Assembly: GCF_000204055.1 (NCBI RefSeq)
Contig: NW_006768772.1
Location: 158,091 to 222,090 of the forward strand
Reading direction: 5' to 3'
Length of the DNA stretch: 64,000 nucleotides
Source: Melampsora larici-populina 98AG31
Lineage: Eukaryota; Basidiomycota; Pucciniomycetes; Pucciniales; Melampsoraceae
Shown here piece by piece: positions 1-11,890 of this stretch. Positions within the stretch are counted from its first letter, which is position 1; each line of letters starts with the position of its first letter. Made by a program: the position numbers and the translations under genes. The notes beneath the pieces were generated by a model. That model ran no database searches and was not told the DNA's origin. It saw only the letters and a list, made by a program, of their open reading frames with translations.

Positions 1-171
1 TCATTCAGTATCTAACTAAGTTGATTCTCTAGGTGTGTATATTTTTGTATTCAATGAAAACAAGTTCTATTTTTCACTTCATCCCAAACTATTGGATCAA
101 CTCATCTAGATCCAGAACTCTATTTCTCTATCTTTCATATCATTCAGTATCTAACTAAGTTGATTCTCTAG
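1..171. repeat. 32-bp direct repeat pair
   Basis: The same 32 bases, beginning TCATTCAGTATCTAACTAAG, occur at 1-32 and again at 140-171, separated by 107 bp. They lie just downstream (in the minus sense) of the MULE gene. Nothing coding is visible. They could be part of a terminal region of that element, but the window edge prevents a decision. Confidence 0.7.
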
Positions 172-382
172 ACCTATGGTCAACAGGCCCCAGGCTCCAC
201 AAAAAGTGTGAGTGCACGGTCTTTCAAGTGCTTCGGGTAATAAATCGTACTGGAGTTTGAGCTTCTTGGGGGCAAAATGAGAGATAACACCATGCAGTTC
301 TTTGAAGAACTGAGGAAGACCTTGAAGCTTCTTGGTTTGCTCAATGCCAACCAAGATCATGATTTTGCTCATTTGATGTTCT

Positions 383-2468
383 TCAAACCGCTTGAAGGCA
401 TTGAAGCATGTGATGAAATCTTTGTGGCGACCATCGGGGAACCGTTTTGCTCAATAATGACTGCCTTCCGTACAAGAGGTGGACAAATTTCCGAAATGAG
501 GCGTCTGGGATGTGAATAACGTAACAAAAATTATCAGTCCTACCAAGCCATGTGCTTTCCAAATAGGCAAAGACATCATGAGCTCTGGCCATCTTTGAAA
601 CCGCCTCGAGGTTAACGTCGTAATCAGCAGTTGACGTTGAAGATACAAATGAATTCCAAAGTTTCATAAATTTGGTCCATTCTGCATCGGAAAATTTACC
701 CTTGCAATTTTTAGCAACGCTGTGGTTGATGTGCCATACACAAAGTATGTGCACTGATTGGGGAAAGACGGTGGCGATAGCATTGATTAGCGCGGTCTCC
801 GCATCTGTGGCAAACGTTTCGGGCATTTTGACGGTGGTGTTTTCATCCTTGTCTGATAAATAATTTTGGTGACTTGCTTTCAAGCCCATTCGTATTTTTC
901 TTGCTTTTCATTAGTTAGAAAGCACATGGCCACGGTAAATGAACGATGAGTATTTGTTGTGCCGACAATGTGTAAGAGTGGTAGATTAAAGCGGTTGGTT
1001 TTATAAGTACAATCCATACTTAAGACGGTTGAGAATCTTTGAGCCAATCGGATGCCGGAGGGACTAGCGAAAAATAGGTTTAGAAGTGTACCATTGGGTG
1101 ATGTTAATGTGCAATGGGCCCAATGACTGGACACAATGAGATTGAATAAGCCTTGATTGGTGTTTGACCGTTGAGCCAATTGTCCCTCAAGCGGGTCCAA
1201 ACATTGTGTATGTTGCACAACAACGGTTGAGAACCCGGTTCAATGTTGATGAGGGATCTTATGTGAGCTGCGCGAACACCTGCTGAAGAAAGGAGATCTA
1301 ATTGGTTGATTGGCCATTGGATTGAAATGTCGGTAGATGTGCATGTTGTGAGGATTATTGAATGGTTCATGGTTGTGCGTCTGTTTGTCGGATTTCCTCT
1401 TGTATTTACATACAACCCAGCGATCTACATTGGTTCAATAATTGAGAGACACTTCGAAAAGACACCCAGTCTTCTTGGAAGACAACAAGCGCTTTTGAGC
1501 CACGGAAGGTATTTTGTTACCCAGGGAGCATCATAGATAAACTCAAATGGTGTGTTCTATAAGTTTCTTATGGCTTTTGATGGCCACAGCGTAACCATAA
1601 ACTCGAATGGTGTGTTCTCTAAGTTTCTTATAGCTTTTGATGGCCACAGCGTAACCTTGGTGTCAAGCAACTGTGTTGATGTACATCACACTGTTCTCCC
1701 TTTCTATGAACTGTTTACCTATTTTGGGTCCGGCGAGTGAGCGAACAGGAGTTGCACCTGTTGAATAGAACATATACAAGCATTAGTTTGTATGGAAGTC
1801 AAATAAAAGGTGCGAAGGGAACACAAAAGAGTGATCTTCTCGAACGTACCGATGGGAGGCCAGTCATTGTCTCTTTCATCAAGGGCTGCTTCATCTACAT
1901 CGGCTACGTCAACATTGTTTAAGACCAATGGAGGTGTTTGCATGTTGTGAGTTGTTTCCAAACGGTTTGATTGGTTTGATGTTGAAGAGGATGTACTAGT
2001 CTGATCCAAAGTTAGAGCTCCGGAAGTCGCGGCATCAAAGCTAGCACTAGCAGTCCCTTCATTTTGAGTAGATAAAGCCAAGTGAGTAGTGACAGGTAAA
2101 TGCGGGTTCATAGGCGGATGGTGAGAAAAAGATTGAGATTGAGTAATTGGTGGTTTCCATGGTAGATTTTTGATAGGAGGGTGATGGTAATGATGAAGAG
2201 CGTTTCCGAATTGACTCGGAGCGCTGGGATGGTGGTGGTTTGGTAGACACATTGAACCTCCAGAAGCGGTTTGATGATACAAGGCTTGGTGAGAGTACAA
2301 GTGTTGATCTTGAGCAGTAGGTTGAGAGTGTGGAGTGTACAAACTTTCTTGACCTTGAGCGTAGAAACCAGGAGCTTGAGAATACAAGCCAGTAAGAGGA
2401 GGAGCTTGAGAGTATGAGACGTTTGGCGGAGCTTGAGAATACAAGCCAGGAAAAGGAGGTGCTTGAGA
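383..2468 (-). pseudogene. MULE-type transposase gene, C-terminal part (broken)
   Basis: Read on the minus strand this runs from a YSQAPP-rich low-complexity stretch (2468 to about 1850), through a FAR1-like block around GYAVAIKSYKKLREH (about 1540-1660), to a MULE transposase core. The core shows the first catalytic Asp in SMDCTYKTNRF (about 1002-1020), the second in TFATDAETALINAI (about 805) and the typical CVWHINHSVAKNCKGKF segment after it. The reading frame shifts at least twice (about 1110-1215 and about 885), so the copy cannot make a full protein. The 5' end is cut at 2469 by the hAT element; the missing N-terminal part continues at 20329-20742. Family: Mutator-like transposases that remove and reinsert DNA through a DDE domain. 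The third catalytic residue was not placed. Confidence 0.75.
1539..1658 (-). repeat. 60-bp in-frame tandem duplication in the FAR1-like block
   Basis: Two adjacent 60-bp units (1539-1598 and 1599-1658) differ at only a few bases. On the minus strand each encodes a 20-residue unit beginning GYAVAIKS, so the motif is doubled without shifting the frame. Confidence 0.8.
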
Positions 2469-2905
2469 GCAATGTTGGACCGTTACGTTGAATTACGTTA
2501 CTAACGTGATTTTGGACAACGTAACGGTCAAAATAAAAACACACGGGCACGGTGTGACAACGTAACAAATTTCTTATTTAGCGCAACAATACATATTTTG
2601 GAGGGCCGGAAATAAAAAACAACACGACGGGTTGATTGGAAAAAAGGTGAGAACACAACGGGCCAGACAAACAAAATCAGCCAAAAAAAGAACAAAATTA
2701 AAAAAAGACACTCGGTCACAAGATTTGGTCAACAAAAAGGACAAAAGGAAGTTAACAATATTTTTGTATGATAAGATTGAAAGAAAACAGTTTTTTTTAG
2801 AATTCATTAATTTTTATCAAAGAAAAGACATTAATTTTTATCAAAGAAAAGAAACATTGAGAAAAGATTTTTTTTAAATTTGAGTGATCTATTATATCCA
2901 AGGAA

Positions 2906-4527
2906 GCTAGGGAGGAGCCTTTTGTTTCCCCTTTCTCCTATTGACAGATTCCTCCCAAGCTTGGAGGACCAACCCCACTTGTTCATAATTGTCAGTAATG
3001 CCAACTCCTTTGTGTAGCCACAGGCAACTACCAACGCACATCTCATTGGTGCGAGGCGCCAAACGACCTCACACGGCAGTAGCCACATCGGCTGCAGCTG
3101 AAGAACCCGGGGCCGATAAGTAGTCCCGTGCCAAGGAAGCCAGGACAGGATACTTGTGTTGATGTTCCTGAAGATGAGATGGGCAAAAAGAGTTAGTGAA
3201 ATGAATGCAAATTGGTTAATGTGCAGGATCGACTTACCTTCCACCAATTAAGAACCGCCTCAGGACCATTATCCACACCAGACAACACCAATGGGTCGTC
3301 ACCCTTTAAATAACAGTCCAACTCATTAGCTACTGATGAGGTGGATTGATTCTGATAGAGTCAATATATATTGGGCACATGAGGCGCTGGGAGTTCGTCT
3401 TGAGGACTTTTGCGTGATCCAGTAGGCAGATCCAGTTCAGACTGGCGTTGTTGAAACTGTTCATGAAGGTATTCAGTCGTATGGGTGGTTATCGCATGGT
3501 CGTTTCCAAGGGTATGTTCAAAGAAGTGTAATCAAAGGGAAGGATGAGAAACCGCAGCCATGACAAGAGTATCGCAACAAAGGGCTTCTTCATAGTAAAT
3601 TTTAGTTCGCTCAATACAAGCATGCAAAAATGGTTGCATGCGATTGTCATGTGGAATAGCAGAGGATCGAGCTTGCAAAGAAGTAAGTAAATTTTGATAC
3701 TCAGCAAGAACCATACAACCAGTTGGTGCATTGGCCTCCATGCTCTTTGTCAAAGTTTTGAACGGCTGATCAAAAAAAACCCATTTCAGTAAGTAAAAAA
3801 TCGGATGCTTGATTTACTGGGGTGCTTACTTGCAATTCATCGAGTAAATCTCTTACATTCTCCAGTCTGAGATGGAGAAGAAGGTCTCTTGGAAATACCC
3901 AGAGACTTTCTTGGAAGCTTTCTTATGATACCTGGACTTCTTTGCTTGAGACTTAGCCGCGTCTTCTCTCAGCATCTCATTGATGACCTGCATGACCAAT
4001 CAATGATCAATTACTGAAATTGATTGGGATAATACCACATGGACGTACATCTAGGTTTTCATAAACTCGCTCCCATCTTTCCAGACATATGTTCCATCGG
4101 ATACCGTGACCTGCAATCAAAGACCGACCAGGTCCTTCACCATCTGGTCGCTTTCTTGTTGGATCCAATCGACGGGCATTAAAGTCCTCGCGCCATGCAC
4201 TAGATCGTGTGGTCTTATTCACAACGAAGTCAAGCTAGATCATAAAGGAATGTCAGCCTGATTTCAAAGCAGATGAAATGGAATTACAAACATCTTCGGT
4301 CAAAACCTTCAAACCATTAAGTTTTGTTTTGGTCGGTTTAGGTACAATGTCAATGGCCTCCATATCCCAGTTATCGTCCTCAGCTGTGTCAGTCTTCATT
4401 GGTTCTGATTCTCTCAGTTCATATTTATCATGTTCTTTGTCATCTGAGTCTTTGTTGTCAGAACGGGAGGAACCAACAAGAATAGCCGGGTCGATCTCTT
4501 CTTGATCATTGTTTTTGGGGATGGTTG
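2906..4527 (-). pseudogene. hAT transposase, C-terminal half (copy 1)
   Basis: Minus-strand exons match the intact-order copy at 52.8-54.5 kb. From 4527 down they read an acidic Ser/Asp/Glu-rich linker, the block TRSSAWREDFNARR...GHGIRW (4222-4010), the block EANAPTGCMVLAEYQ...ALCCDTLVMAAVSHPSL (3735-3535), and a fragment of the hATC dimerisation domain (RDYLSAPGSSAAA, then NEMCVGSCLWLHKG...). Lesions: a frameshift near 3860-3880, a TGA at 3532-3534, a further in-frame stop near 3360, and a deletion inside the dimerisation domain. The exon is cut at 4527 by the copia insertion and resumes at 17729. It is clearly inactive. Confidence 0.8.
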
Positions 4528-4532
4528 GTAAG

Positions 4533-5451
4533 TATAAAGAAATTCGTATATCGTTCTCAAAACACCAGACAGAGCTGGAGGAGACTATCAGAAGTGAAAT
4601 CTACAGTATAGAAGGAAACCTGAGGGCACAAGCTCCGCGTTAGACTGTAGCTTCACTGCTAGTCTACGACGAGAACGAGAACTAACCTGAGGGCACAAGC
4701 TCCGCGTTAGACTGTAGCTTCACTGCTAGTCTACGACGAGAACGAGAACTAACCTGCGAGCTCGAAGAAAGTCGAGTTAAACACGCGTAGGTAAGAAAGT
4801 TAATAACAGACAAGTTAAGATTTTTATTGATTCTTTTCGACACAGAAACACACCTGAGGGCACAAGCTCCGCGTTAGACTGTAGCTTCACTGCTAGTCTA
4901 CGACGAGAACGAGAACTAACCTAAACAATCAAAACAACACACAATAGAGTATAAGAAACTGAATTTAGAAAAGATGATAAAGAAAAAGTCTTCTACCTGC
5001 GAGCTCGAAGAAAGTCGAGTTAAACACGCGTAGGTAAGAAAGTTAATAACAGACAAGTTAAGATTTTTATCTTTTAGTTGAGAAGAAACAAAAATGTAGA
5101 GATTAGTTTAATATGATGCGTAGTGAAATAAGTTGATAACTAGGAGAATGAGAACAAGAGTGAATTTTACTTACTGATTCTTTTCGACACAGAAAAGAAT
5201 CAGAAGTGGGAGAAACGCGAACAATAAAAGTAGAAATCACAGCACGACCCAAATAATTTCATAACCCCCTTGCTTCAATTTCCCAACATCCCTCTTGTCA
5301 CATCAGTACGACCGTTCCTTCTAATACGTATGCATTAGTTTAACCACTCGCTAACCATCACTTAGACTAACCACTCGCTAACACTACATATCACCTCTTA
5401 ACATCTCTCTGTGATGAATCTTTGACCAAAACGAAGATGAATATCTTAACA
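4533..5451 (-). repeat. Copia 3' LTR
   Basis: The 919-bp LTR contains internal repeats. A 67-bp unit beginning ACCTGAGGGCACAAG is tandem at 4618 and 4685 and returns at 4852. A roughly 75-bp unit beginning CCTGCGAGCTCGAAG occurs at 4753 and 4996. TGATTCTTTTCGACACAGAA occurs twice. Such repeats inside an LTR could be regulatory. Confidence 0.92.
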
Positions 5452-5463
5452 CACCCCCTCAAA
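5452..5463 (-). other. Copia polypurine tract
   Basis: On the minus strand the purine-rich TTTGAGGGGGTG directly precedes the 3' LTR (TGTTAAG), the expected place for the plus-strand primer of reverse transcription. Confidence 0.75.
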
Positions 5464-5468
5464 GAGCA

Positions 5469-7864
5469 TCACACTAAAAACCTTAACCCAAGACTTTTTT
5501 GAAGTGTTGAGAATTGATCCTTTGGTAATTGTTTAGTTAAAAGATCTGCAACCATAAGATGTGTAGGACAATGTTTAATAGCAAGATCACCTTTCTTAAC
5601 AATTTCTCGTATCCAATGATAATGTATTTCAATATGTTTTGTTCTTGCATGAAAGATTGATTTTGATGTTAGATGTATTGCTCCTAAATTGTCACTCTGA
5701 AGCACAGTTGGGTTAGGATCCTCGAAACCAAAGCGACCCATCATATTCCTTAACCACAGTAACTCTTGGCCGGCCTCCGTTATAGCCCGGTATTCGGCTT
5801 CGGTTGATGAAAGCGCCACAGTTGGTTGAAGGCGACTTCTCCACGAAATTGGTCCTCCAGCCAATACAAAAACATAACCAGTAGTGGACCTACGGGTGTT
5901 GACATCTCCGGCCCAGTCGGAGTCGCAATGTGAGATAGGACAGTTGAAACTCCTTTGTCCTTCAACAACCTTGGGAGCAATGCCGGAATAAACAATCCCT
6001 ACGTTAACCGTGTGACTGAGATATCTAAGAACATGCATTGCGGCATCCCAATGAGCTTTAGCCGGACGTTTGAGGTGTTGAGAAAGAACCCCCACTGAAT
6101 GAGCAAGATCAGGACGTGTACACTGAGCCAAGTACATGAGTGAACCCACAACGCTGCGATAGGGAAGTTTGGTTTTAATAAACTCTTCAGCTTCTTTGTC
6201 CGTTGACTTGATAATTTTGACATTTGGTGAAAGAGGTGTTACCGCAGGTTTCGAATCATTCATGTTGAATCTGTTGAGAACAGTGACATTGCTGAGACAA
6301 TGAGTAAGTGAAGTTATCCAACCTTTGGACTTGAATTCCAACCACCGTATGTGCTATCCCTAAATCTTCCATCTCCCATTTCCTAGAGATTTCCAACTAT
6401 GTTGCAATATCGTTGCCAGTGATGGCCAAATCGTCCACATGCACATACACAGCGGTAAACAACTTCCCTTTCAATCTAATGTAGATACAATGATCTATCT
6501 CACATTGATAAAAGCCAATTTCAATGAGAAATTCCTCAACATCGTCCTGCCAGATCTTCGGAGATTGTTTGAATCCGTACAACGCTCTTTTCATCCTCCA
6601 CACTTTGCGTAAATCAGCGGCAGTTCTGTAACCTTCAGGTATCTCGACGTATAATTCTTCATCCAGATGACCATTCAGAAATGCTGTCACCGCATCCATC
6701 TGATGAACTTCCCAACCTTGAATTGCAGCAATAGCTATTAACAGACGAAAGGAACCCGGTTTACCGGTGGGAGCGAAAGTCTCGCCATAGTCTTCACCTG
6801 GAATCTGTGTATTACCCATCGCAACATATCGTGCTTTGAATTTATAACCACCAGTAACCAAGCACTGTTTCCTGAATATCCAGAATCCACGAATTACATG
6901 CTTATCAGTTGGACGATCTACCAGTTCCCACACTTCTTTATCCCTCAGTGAATTGAATTCTTTATCACATGCCAGTTGCCATTGTTTACTTTCAGATGAT
7001 TCCATGGCCCTTTTTTAAGATTTTGGATCAGGAATAGCATGTAAACCGGCAAGATTTAACTCGGGAGGAAAAAATGAAAAGAATGAACCAGTAATAAAAT
7101 CATCTTCAAATACAGCTATCAAGCACATCCCCTTCAATGAATCGTGTTGCTTCTTAGATGCTCTAGTTGATCGACGAGGCACTGAAGTTTCAACGATCGA
7201 AGGATTGGGTACATTGGATGAAGACTCTGGAGTTGACGAGATGTCATTTGATCCTGTAGGTCTGATTGAAAGATCTTGAATAGGTGGGATATCTTCTGAG
7301 TCATCGTCTTCATCAAAGAAAAGTACTTTGATTGGTTGACGGATATCTTCGACAATATTCTTGTTTGACAGACTGAAGGGAAAAACATTCTCATTAAACG
7401 TTGCATGATGAGTGGTGTAGATTTTCTTTGTTGAAATGTCAAATATTTGGTAGTTGAAGTTGTCCTGATCAAAACCAATCAGCGCGCCTTCAGAGCTGAC
7501 CGGGGAAAACTTTGAATCTCTCAACTCCTTTCTGATCAGTCCGTAAGCTTGACATCCGAACACTCGAAGATGATTAATAGATGGTTTCCTGAAATACCAC
7601 ATCTCAAAAGGTGTTTTCCCACCATCCAATGCAGCGGTCATACACCGGTTCGTAAGAAACACAGCAGCACTGCATGCAAAATACCAAAATCGGATAGGTA
7701 GGGAAGATTCTAAAATCATGGAACGAGCCCTGGTATTGACTATGCGCATACCTCGTTCCGAGACGCCATTTTGCTCAGGAGCATAACCCGAAGTTAGATG
7801 AAGATTGATTCCGAGCTCCTTGAGTTTTGGACCTAGTAGATTATTTAGGAATTCACTACCGCAA
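5469..7864 (-). pseudogene. Copia pol, 3' part: integrase end, RT, RNase H
   Basis: Minus-strand reading starts at the Helitron junction (7864) with the end of the integrase core (PEQNGVSERGMRIVNTRARS). An Ser/Thr/Asp-rich linker follows, then the RT (7005-6397; QMDAVTAFLNG and the catalytic YVHVDD), then RNase H (6341-5469; the TGY...WRSRLQPTVALSSTEAEY block and KHIEIHYHWIRE). Lesions seen: TAA at 7015-7017 between integrase and RT, TAG at 6397-6399 after RT, and a frameshift near 6290. The protein would normally be one Gag-Pol polyprotein that copies and integrates the element; this copy cannot encode it. Confidence 0.9.
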
Positions 7865-7875
7865 CTAGCAAATCA

Positions 7876-7889
7876 GCGGCGGGCGCCGC
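7876..7889 (-). other. Helitron 3'-terminal hairpin
   Basis: GCGGCG-GG-CGCCGC forms a perfect 6-bp stem, followed on the minus strand by TGATTTG and the terminal CTAG. Position and composition fit the rolling-circle termination hairpin. Confidence 0.75.
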
Positions 7890-10370
7890 GGCTAGGCATT
7901 CTTATTTTTAGGTAGACACAAAAACTGAACAGTGGCCCGCGGCATTGCACCCAAGATACTTGTTTCAACCTGGATCCTCTGCTATGTGGTAGTGCAGATG
8001 TAGTTCCTGTCATCCATGGTAGTGTATGGGTTTATTCAGTCAAATTATTTGGCTCCCATTGCTTCTCATGTTCTATTTGCTTAGCTTAGTTGCCAATTAT
8101 ATTGCTCCTGCTACGCCAATTCCTAGTGTTGAGTTGTGGCAATGACACCCGCCCTGCCAAACCCACAATGACGTCTTTGAGTTTGAGACAGTTTGCTTTT
8201 GCTTTCTTGTGAGTCTGGTCAGATCTACAGTGTTTGGTTCACAAGGATATGAACACATGGAGATAGAAGCTCCTCGGATAGTTTAGAGAAATTCCAAGTT
8301 GGTCAATTACTCTGGTGATGGACCTTGAGGAATGTGGGATACAACAAGGTCGAAATAAGAATAATCATATACATATTTTAAACAGAGTAGGTCTGGGGTG
8401 TTGCGCTGTATTGTGTGATCATTGCGGCATCTTAAAGGAATTGCTTAGCATTTGATTCCTCACCTGAAATCACACTTGAGCTTTACAAAGTTGCAAATAT
8501 CTAAGGCTGTGACCATTATTCTACCCTGCAATATAAACCAAGATGACAAGCCTCAAGGTGTATCAAAGCAGTCTCGCAAACCATTTGGTCTGAGTAAAAT
8601 CTAGTTGCCACACCCATTGTTTTTCATGAATCACTTGCCCAAACCCAACATGTGATGAACCTGTGTAGATGGTACTCACTCATCTGATGGGAAGAGTTTG
8701 GCTTACAGCTCATTGAGTTTGAAATTGAATGCTACCTGAAGTTGTCTTTGCCTTGGATGTATGTAATATTTTGAGGTGCGGCTCTGGATAATCCCTTGGA
8801 ATGAATCCTACTCGTTCAAATTCGAGCGCTACATGAGATTTGCCTCATGCTCAAGAACCAAATTTAAAAAAACCTTTGAATTCTGACATCTGAAAAAATT
8901 GTGGAGGCAATGGAAGAGTGTAACTTGTTGAATAAGACCTGGACTTGCACTCCCATATATAAAATTGTAACCCAAAACAAACTACTCTGACCGTGAAGGT
9001 GTGAGTAGTTTTAATCTGGGGGGAGTTGTCCCACACAGATTCACTACGACTCAGAGAGTCAACACTTTATGACCTAAAGGGCGCATAGAAGCGCAACTCA
9101 CTGAGGACTGGGTAATTGAAAACTAATCCAAATGACCTTTTTGTAAAAAAAAAGTATCATAACATCAGCAATGAACTCCATAGCCAATATTATTTTTCAA
9201 GAGAATCAAAAAAAGAGAATCAAATATTAAAGAAAGTCAAAAAATTAAAACACTAAACCTCTTTGAAACTTTCTGAAACAATTTTAGTCAACTTTCCTTT
9301 TTCCTTCAAATTGAATTTCTTTTTCATTTCCAAAACAAAATCCTTTTAAAGATCCAATTAAAATTTCAATACTCAAATCAAATACATCAGGAAACTGTGA
9401 GCAATAGCAGGGTTGTGCAAAAATCCTGACCTGCGCGGGTTGCGGGTCGCGGGTCAGTACATTTGATACTGTAGCAATATGGAATTCCAAATCCGACGAC
9501 GCAGTGTCATTTTGTAATTACATATCCGTCAACGCAGCGTCATTTCAATATCCTTGAACCCCTCAAACCGGCGCACCATTCTCGTGAGGCCCGAAAACAA
9601 TTGGACAGGTTACCATGTTATCCCATAGGTCCCCATCTATCCCACCTGGGCAAAGGTCTTGACGGACATATTCGCGAGGTGTGCTTTTCATTACACCGGT
9701 TGAAAGCCATGCATTGCTTGGGTAGCAAGCAGATGACTTAGTCTGTTATCTGGGATGCGCACGTGGCAGGCACAGATGGAAGTATTAGTTTGATTCATTG
9801 CATCCTCCAAAGCCACTTCGTGTTTGTTTTGATTGCCAGCGTTGTTGTTCTAAGGTTGAGGGCAAATGCCCATTACACAACAATGTATCTAGTAACGGTG
9901 ATTTTCAAAATATCGATATGTCGGAAGTGGAAGTGTGCGGTCAAAAGCAATGGTGAAGTTCTTACGTTTTGGGGTTGCTACAGATCACATTGGATTTGCT
10001 GATTATTGCGCGGCTGGATGGTTTGAGGCGTGGGACACACAGTGATTGTCAATTACATATGTGATTTGGCAATACATGTGAAACGACCAGCGCGGGTCAG
10101 TTTCGCGGGCCGGCCTGATTAGTTGCACAATGCCTCAAATTCTCTGAGGAAACTGATTTAAGTTTGATGAAACCAAATTGAAATGTTCAAATTCAATTAT
10201 ACCACAACATATTGATTTTGTAAGAGGCGTGATTAATAATTTGAATTATTCTTGATTCTTATTTTTTAAAAACTTGTGGTTATATCTATATAAAAAAACA
10301 GTTTTAATTTTTTGAAAAATTGATTTCCAAACAGATATTACTTTCACATTCTCTGACCAGCTGATCAAGA
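7890..10370. other. Helitron 3' region without recognised genes
   Basis: About 2.5 kb with only short, unconvincing open frames on both strands. A possible small non-autonomous element lies at 9408-10132 (listed separately). The rest shows no domain, repeat or RNA that I can support. Confidence 0.5.
9408..10132. mobile_element. Possible small non-autonomous DNA element inside the Helitron
   Basis: The left edge reads CAGGGTTGTGCA followed by CGGGT-rich sequence (9408-9460). The right edge (10080-10132) is roughly the inverse, ending TTGCACAATGCCTC. The CAGGG-like start and GC-rich subterminal repeats resemble hAT-type MITEs. The inverted repeats are imperfect and no target duplication is evident. 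Confidence 0.3.
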
Positions 10371-10374
10371 CAAT

Positions 10375-10945
10375 TTTTTTCTTTTTTTACCTTTACCTTT
10401 TTTCCCATGGACATGAACTGCCTCTTCATCTTCCTCCTCATTGTCTTCTAAGACCCAACCCAAATATTGTAGATAATGACCACCCAAGAAACAATCAGGA
10501 AGTTGATTCATCCATTGTCCTAAAGCTTGGGTGCATTGGATTTGAATCCTGGGATCTGAGTCTCAATATCAATGAACAAAAACACTGTAGAAAAAAAATA
10601 ACTTTATCAATCTCCTTCTTCACCGTCCATAAAAAAGTAACTTGACTAACCCATCAAAGAAATCATTAATATGATTCTTAAGACTCTCTTTCTAATTACT
10701 AACCAAACCTTTCCTTTTTTCCCATTCATTTAATCTTTCATCACTTCCAAATCGAGTGTTATGATGATTTTCATTTTTAGGATCTAAAACTTTTTTATTT
10801 ACTCATTGATTGAATTCCAAATGTAATGAGTTCATTAAATCAGTTTCATATTGGATTAAATTTTGATGTGATAGATTGATTAATGTTTTAAAGAGATCGA
10901 TCAAGTTTTTTGAAAGTTTTTCTCGGTGGTGAGTTTCAGTCTTGA
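10375..10945 (-). pseudogene. Cohesin subunit Scc3/STAG fragment (captured), middle part
   Basis: Minus-strand frames read KNLIDLFKTLINLSHQN (about 10900), ERLNEWEKRKGLVS...NHINDFFDGLV (about 10740-10650) and the diagnostic block QALGQWMNQLPDCFLGG followed by HYLQYLGWVLED (about 10540-10440). The last block matches the stromalin conservative domain of SCC3/STAG, and an acidic then lysine-rich tail follows. Stops interrupt the frame and introns seem to be kept, so this is a genomic DNA fragment, not a cDNA copy. In the cell, Scc3 binds Scc1 and DNA in the cohesin ring. The fragment is directly downstream of the captured AP-2 mu piece on the same strand. Confidence 0.65.
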
Positions 10946-11890
10946 TGATTTATTGATTCTTGAACTAATGAGTGGGTAGATCGATATCTATGAATGTACC
11001 ACAGATTTGTGAAAGATTGAGTCAGTATTGGTCAAGGACATATGAAAGGAGGATGCCAGTCTTACCTCATCAACTCGAAGTCTCCATCAGGTGGAATAAA
11101 GCTAATGGTCCAATTGGAATCAAACTGGCCAAATTTGACACATTGATGAAATTGACAGTCATCTAATTCCACTGAACTATCATCATGACTTGCACCCATA
11201 GCCTTGGCTTGATCACTATCTAATTCTCAAACCTTTCGAATTCATCAGCTCATGTTTCTCATCAAGGAGCCTTGTAACTTACGTGTTCTCAAGTACTAAT
11301 TTGTTGTACAAACCAAATTTACATTCTGGTGTACCTGAAAGGTACGCTCGCAGTAGGATTTGACCATCAATATCGGACCAAAGAACGCTTCCTAATAACA
11401 TCTCAAAGTCAGTATCAGGTTTAAGAATCGATTTCTGATCGAGAGATACAGCTGAGATGTAATTGAAGCTAACCTTCAGTAGACATGATCAAATTGACAG
11501 TTTTGATTACATCAACAAATGCTTCATTCTTTTGATATTTGACATCATGCCTTTGCCAAGAAGTAGCACCGGTAGCCTGAATAGTAATCTTTGATGAATC
11601 TTCTCACTTTTTAAGTGAATTGATTATAATTTAAAAAATATAAGTTAGCTTCTAGTTTGTATAATGTGAGATCGATAAAGATGACTAACGACAGCTTGTT
11701 CAGTTTTAACACCTTCTGTGGTGATATACATCTTCAAGGTATCAATTTCACTATTCTGAGGATACCCAAAATCCAATGTCTCTGTGGAAAAACCAAATCC
11801 CAATCAAAAGTCAACCCATTGAATCTCTCAAAATTTTTTAAAAAGGACTTACCATCCAGTAATTCATAAATGAAAACAAACTTATTTTTA

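Noticed and set aside
2632..2877. 81-codon plus-strand frame rich in Lys/Arg
   Set aside because: It is a run of A-rich low-complexity hAT 3' sequence; no domain or start context.
4278..4505. 75-codon Ser-rich plus-strand frame
   Set aside because: It is the reverse complement of the acidic linker exon of the hAT transposase.
10972..11166. 64-codon plus-strand frame
   Set aside because: It is antisense to the AP-2 mu exon coding for [12 protein letters not shown].
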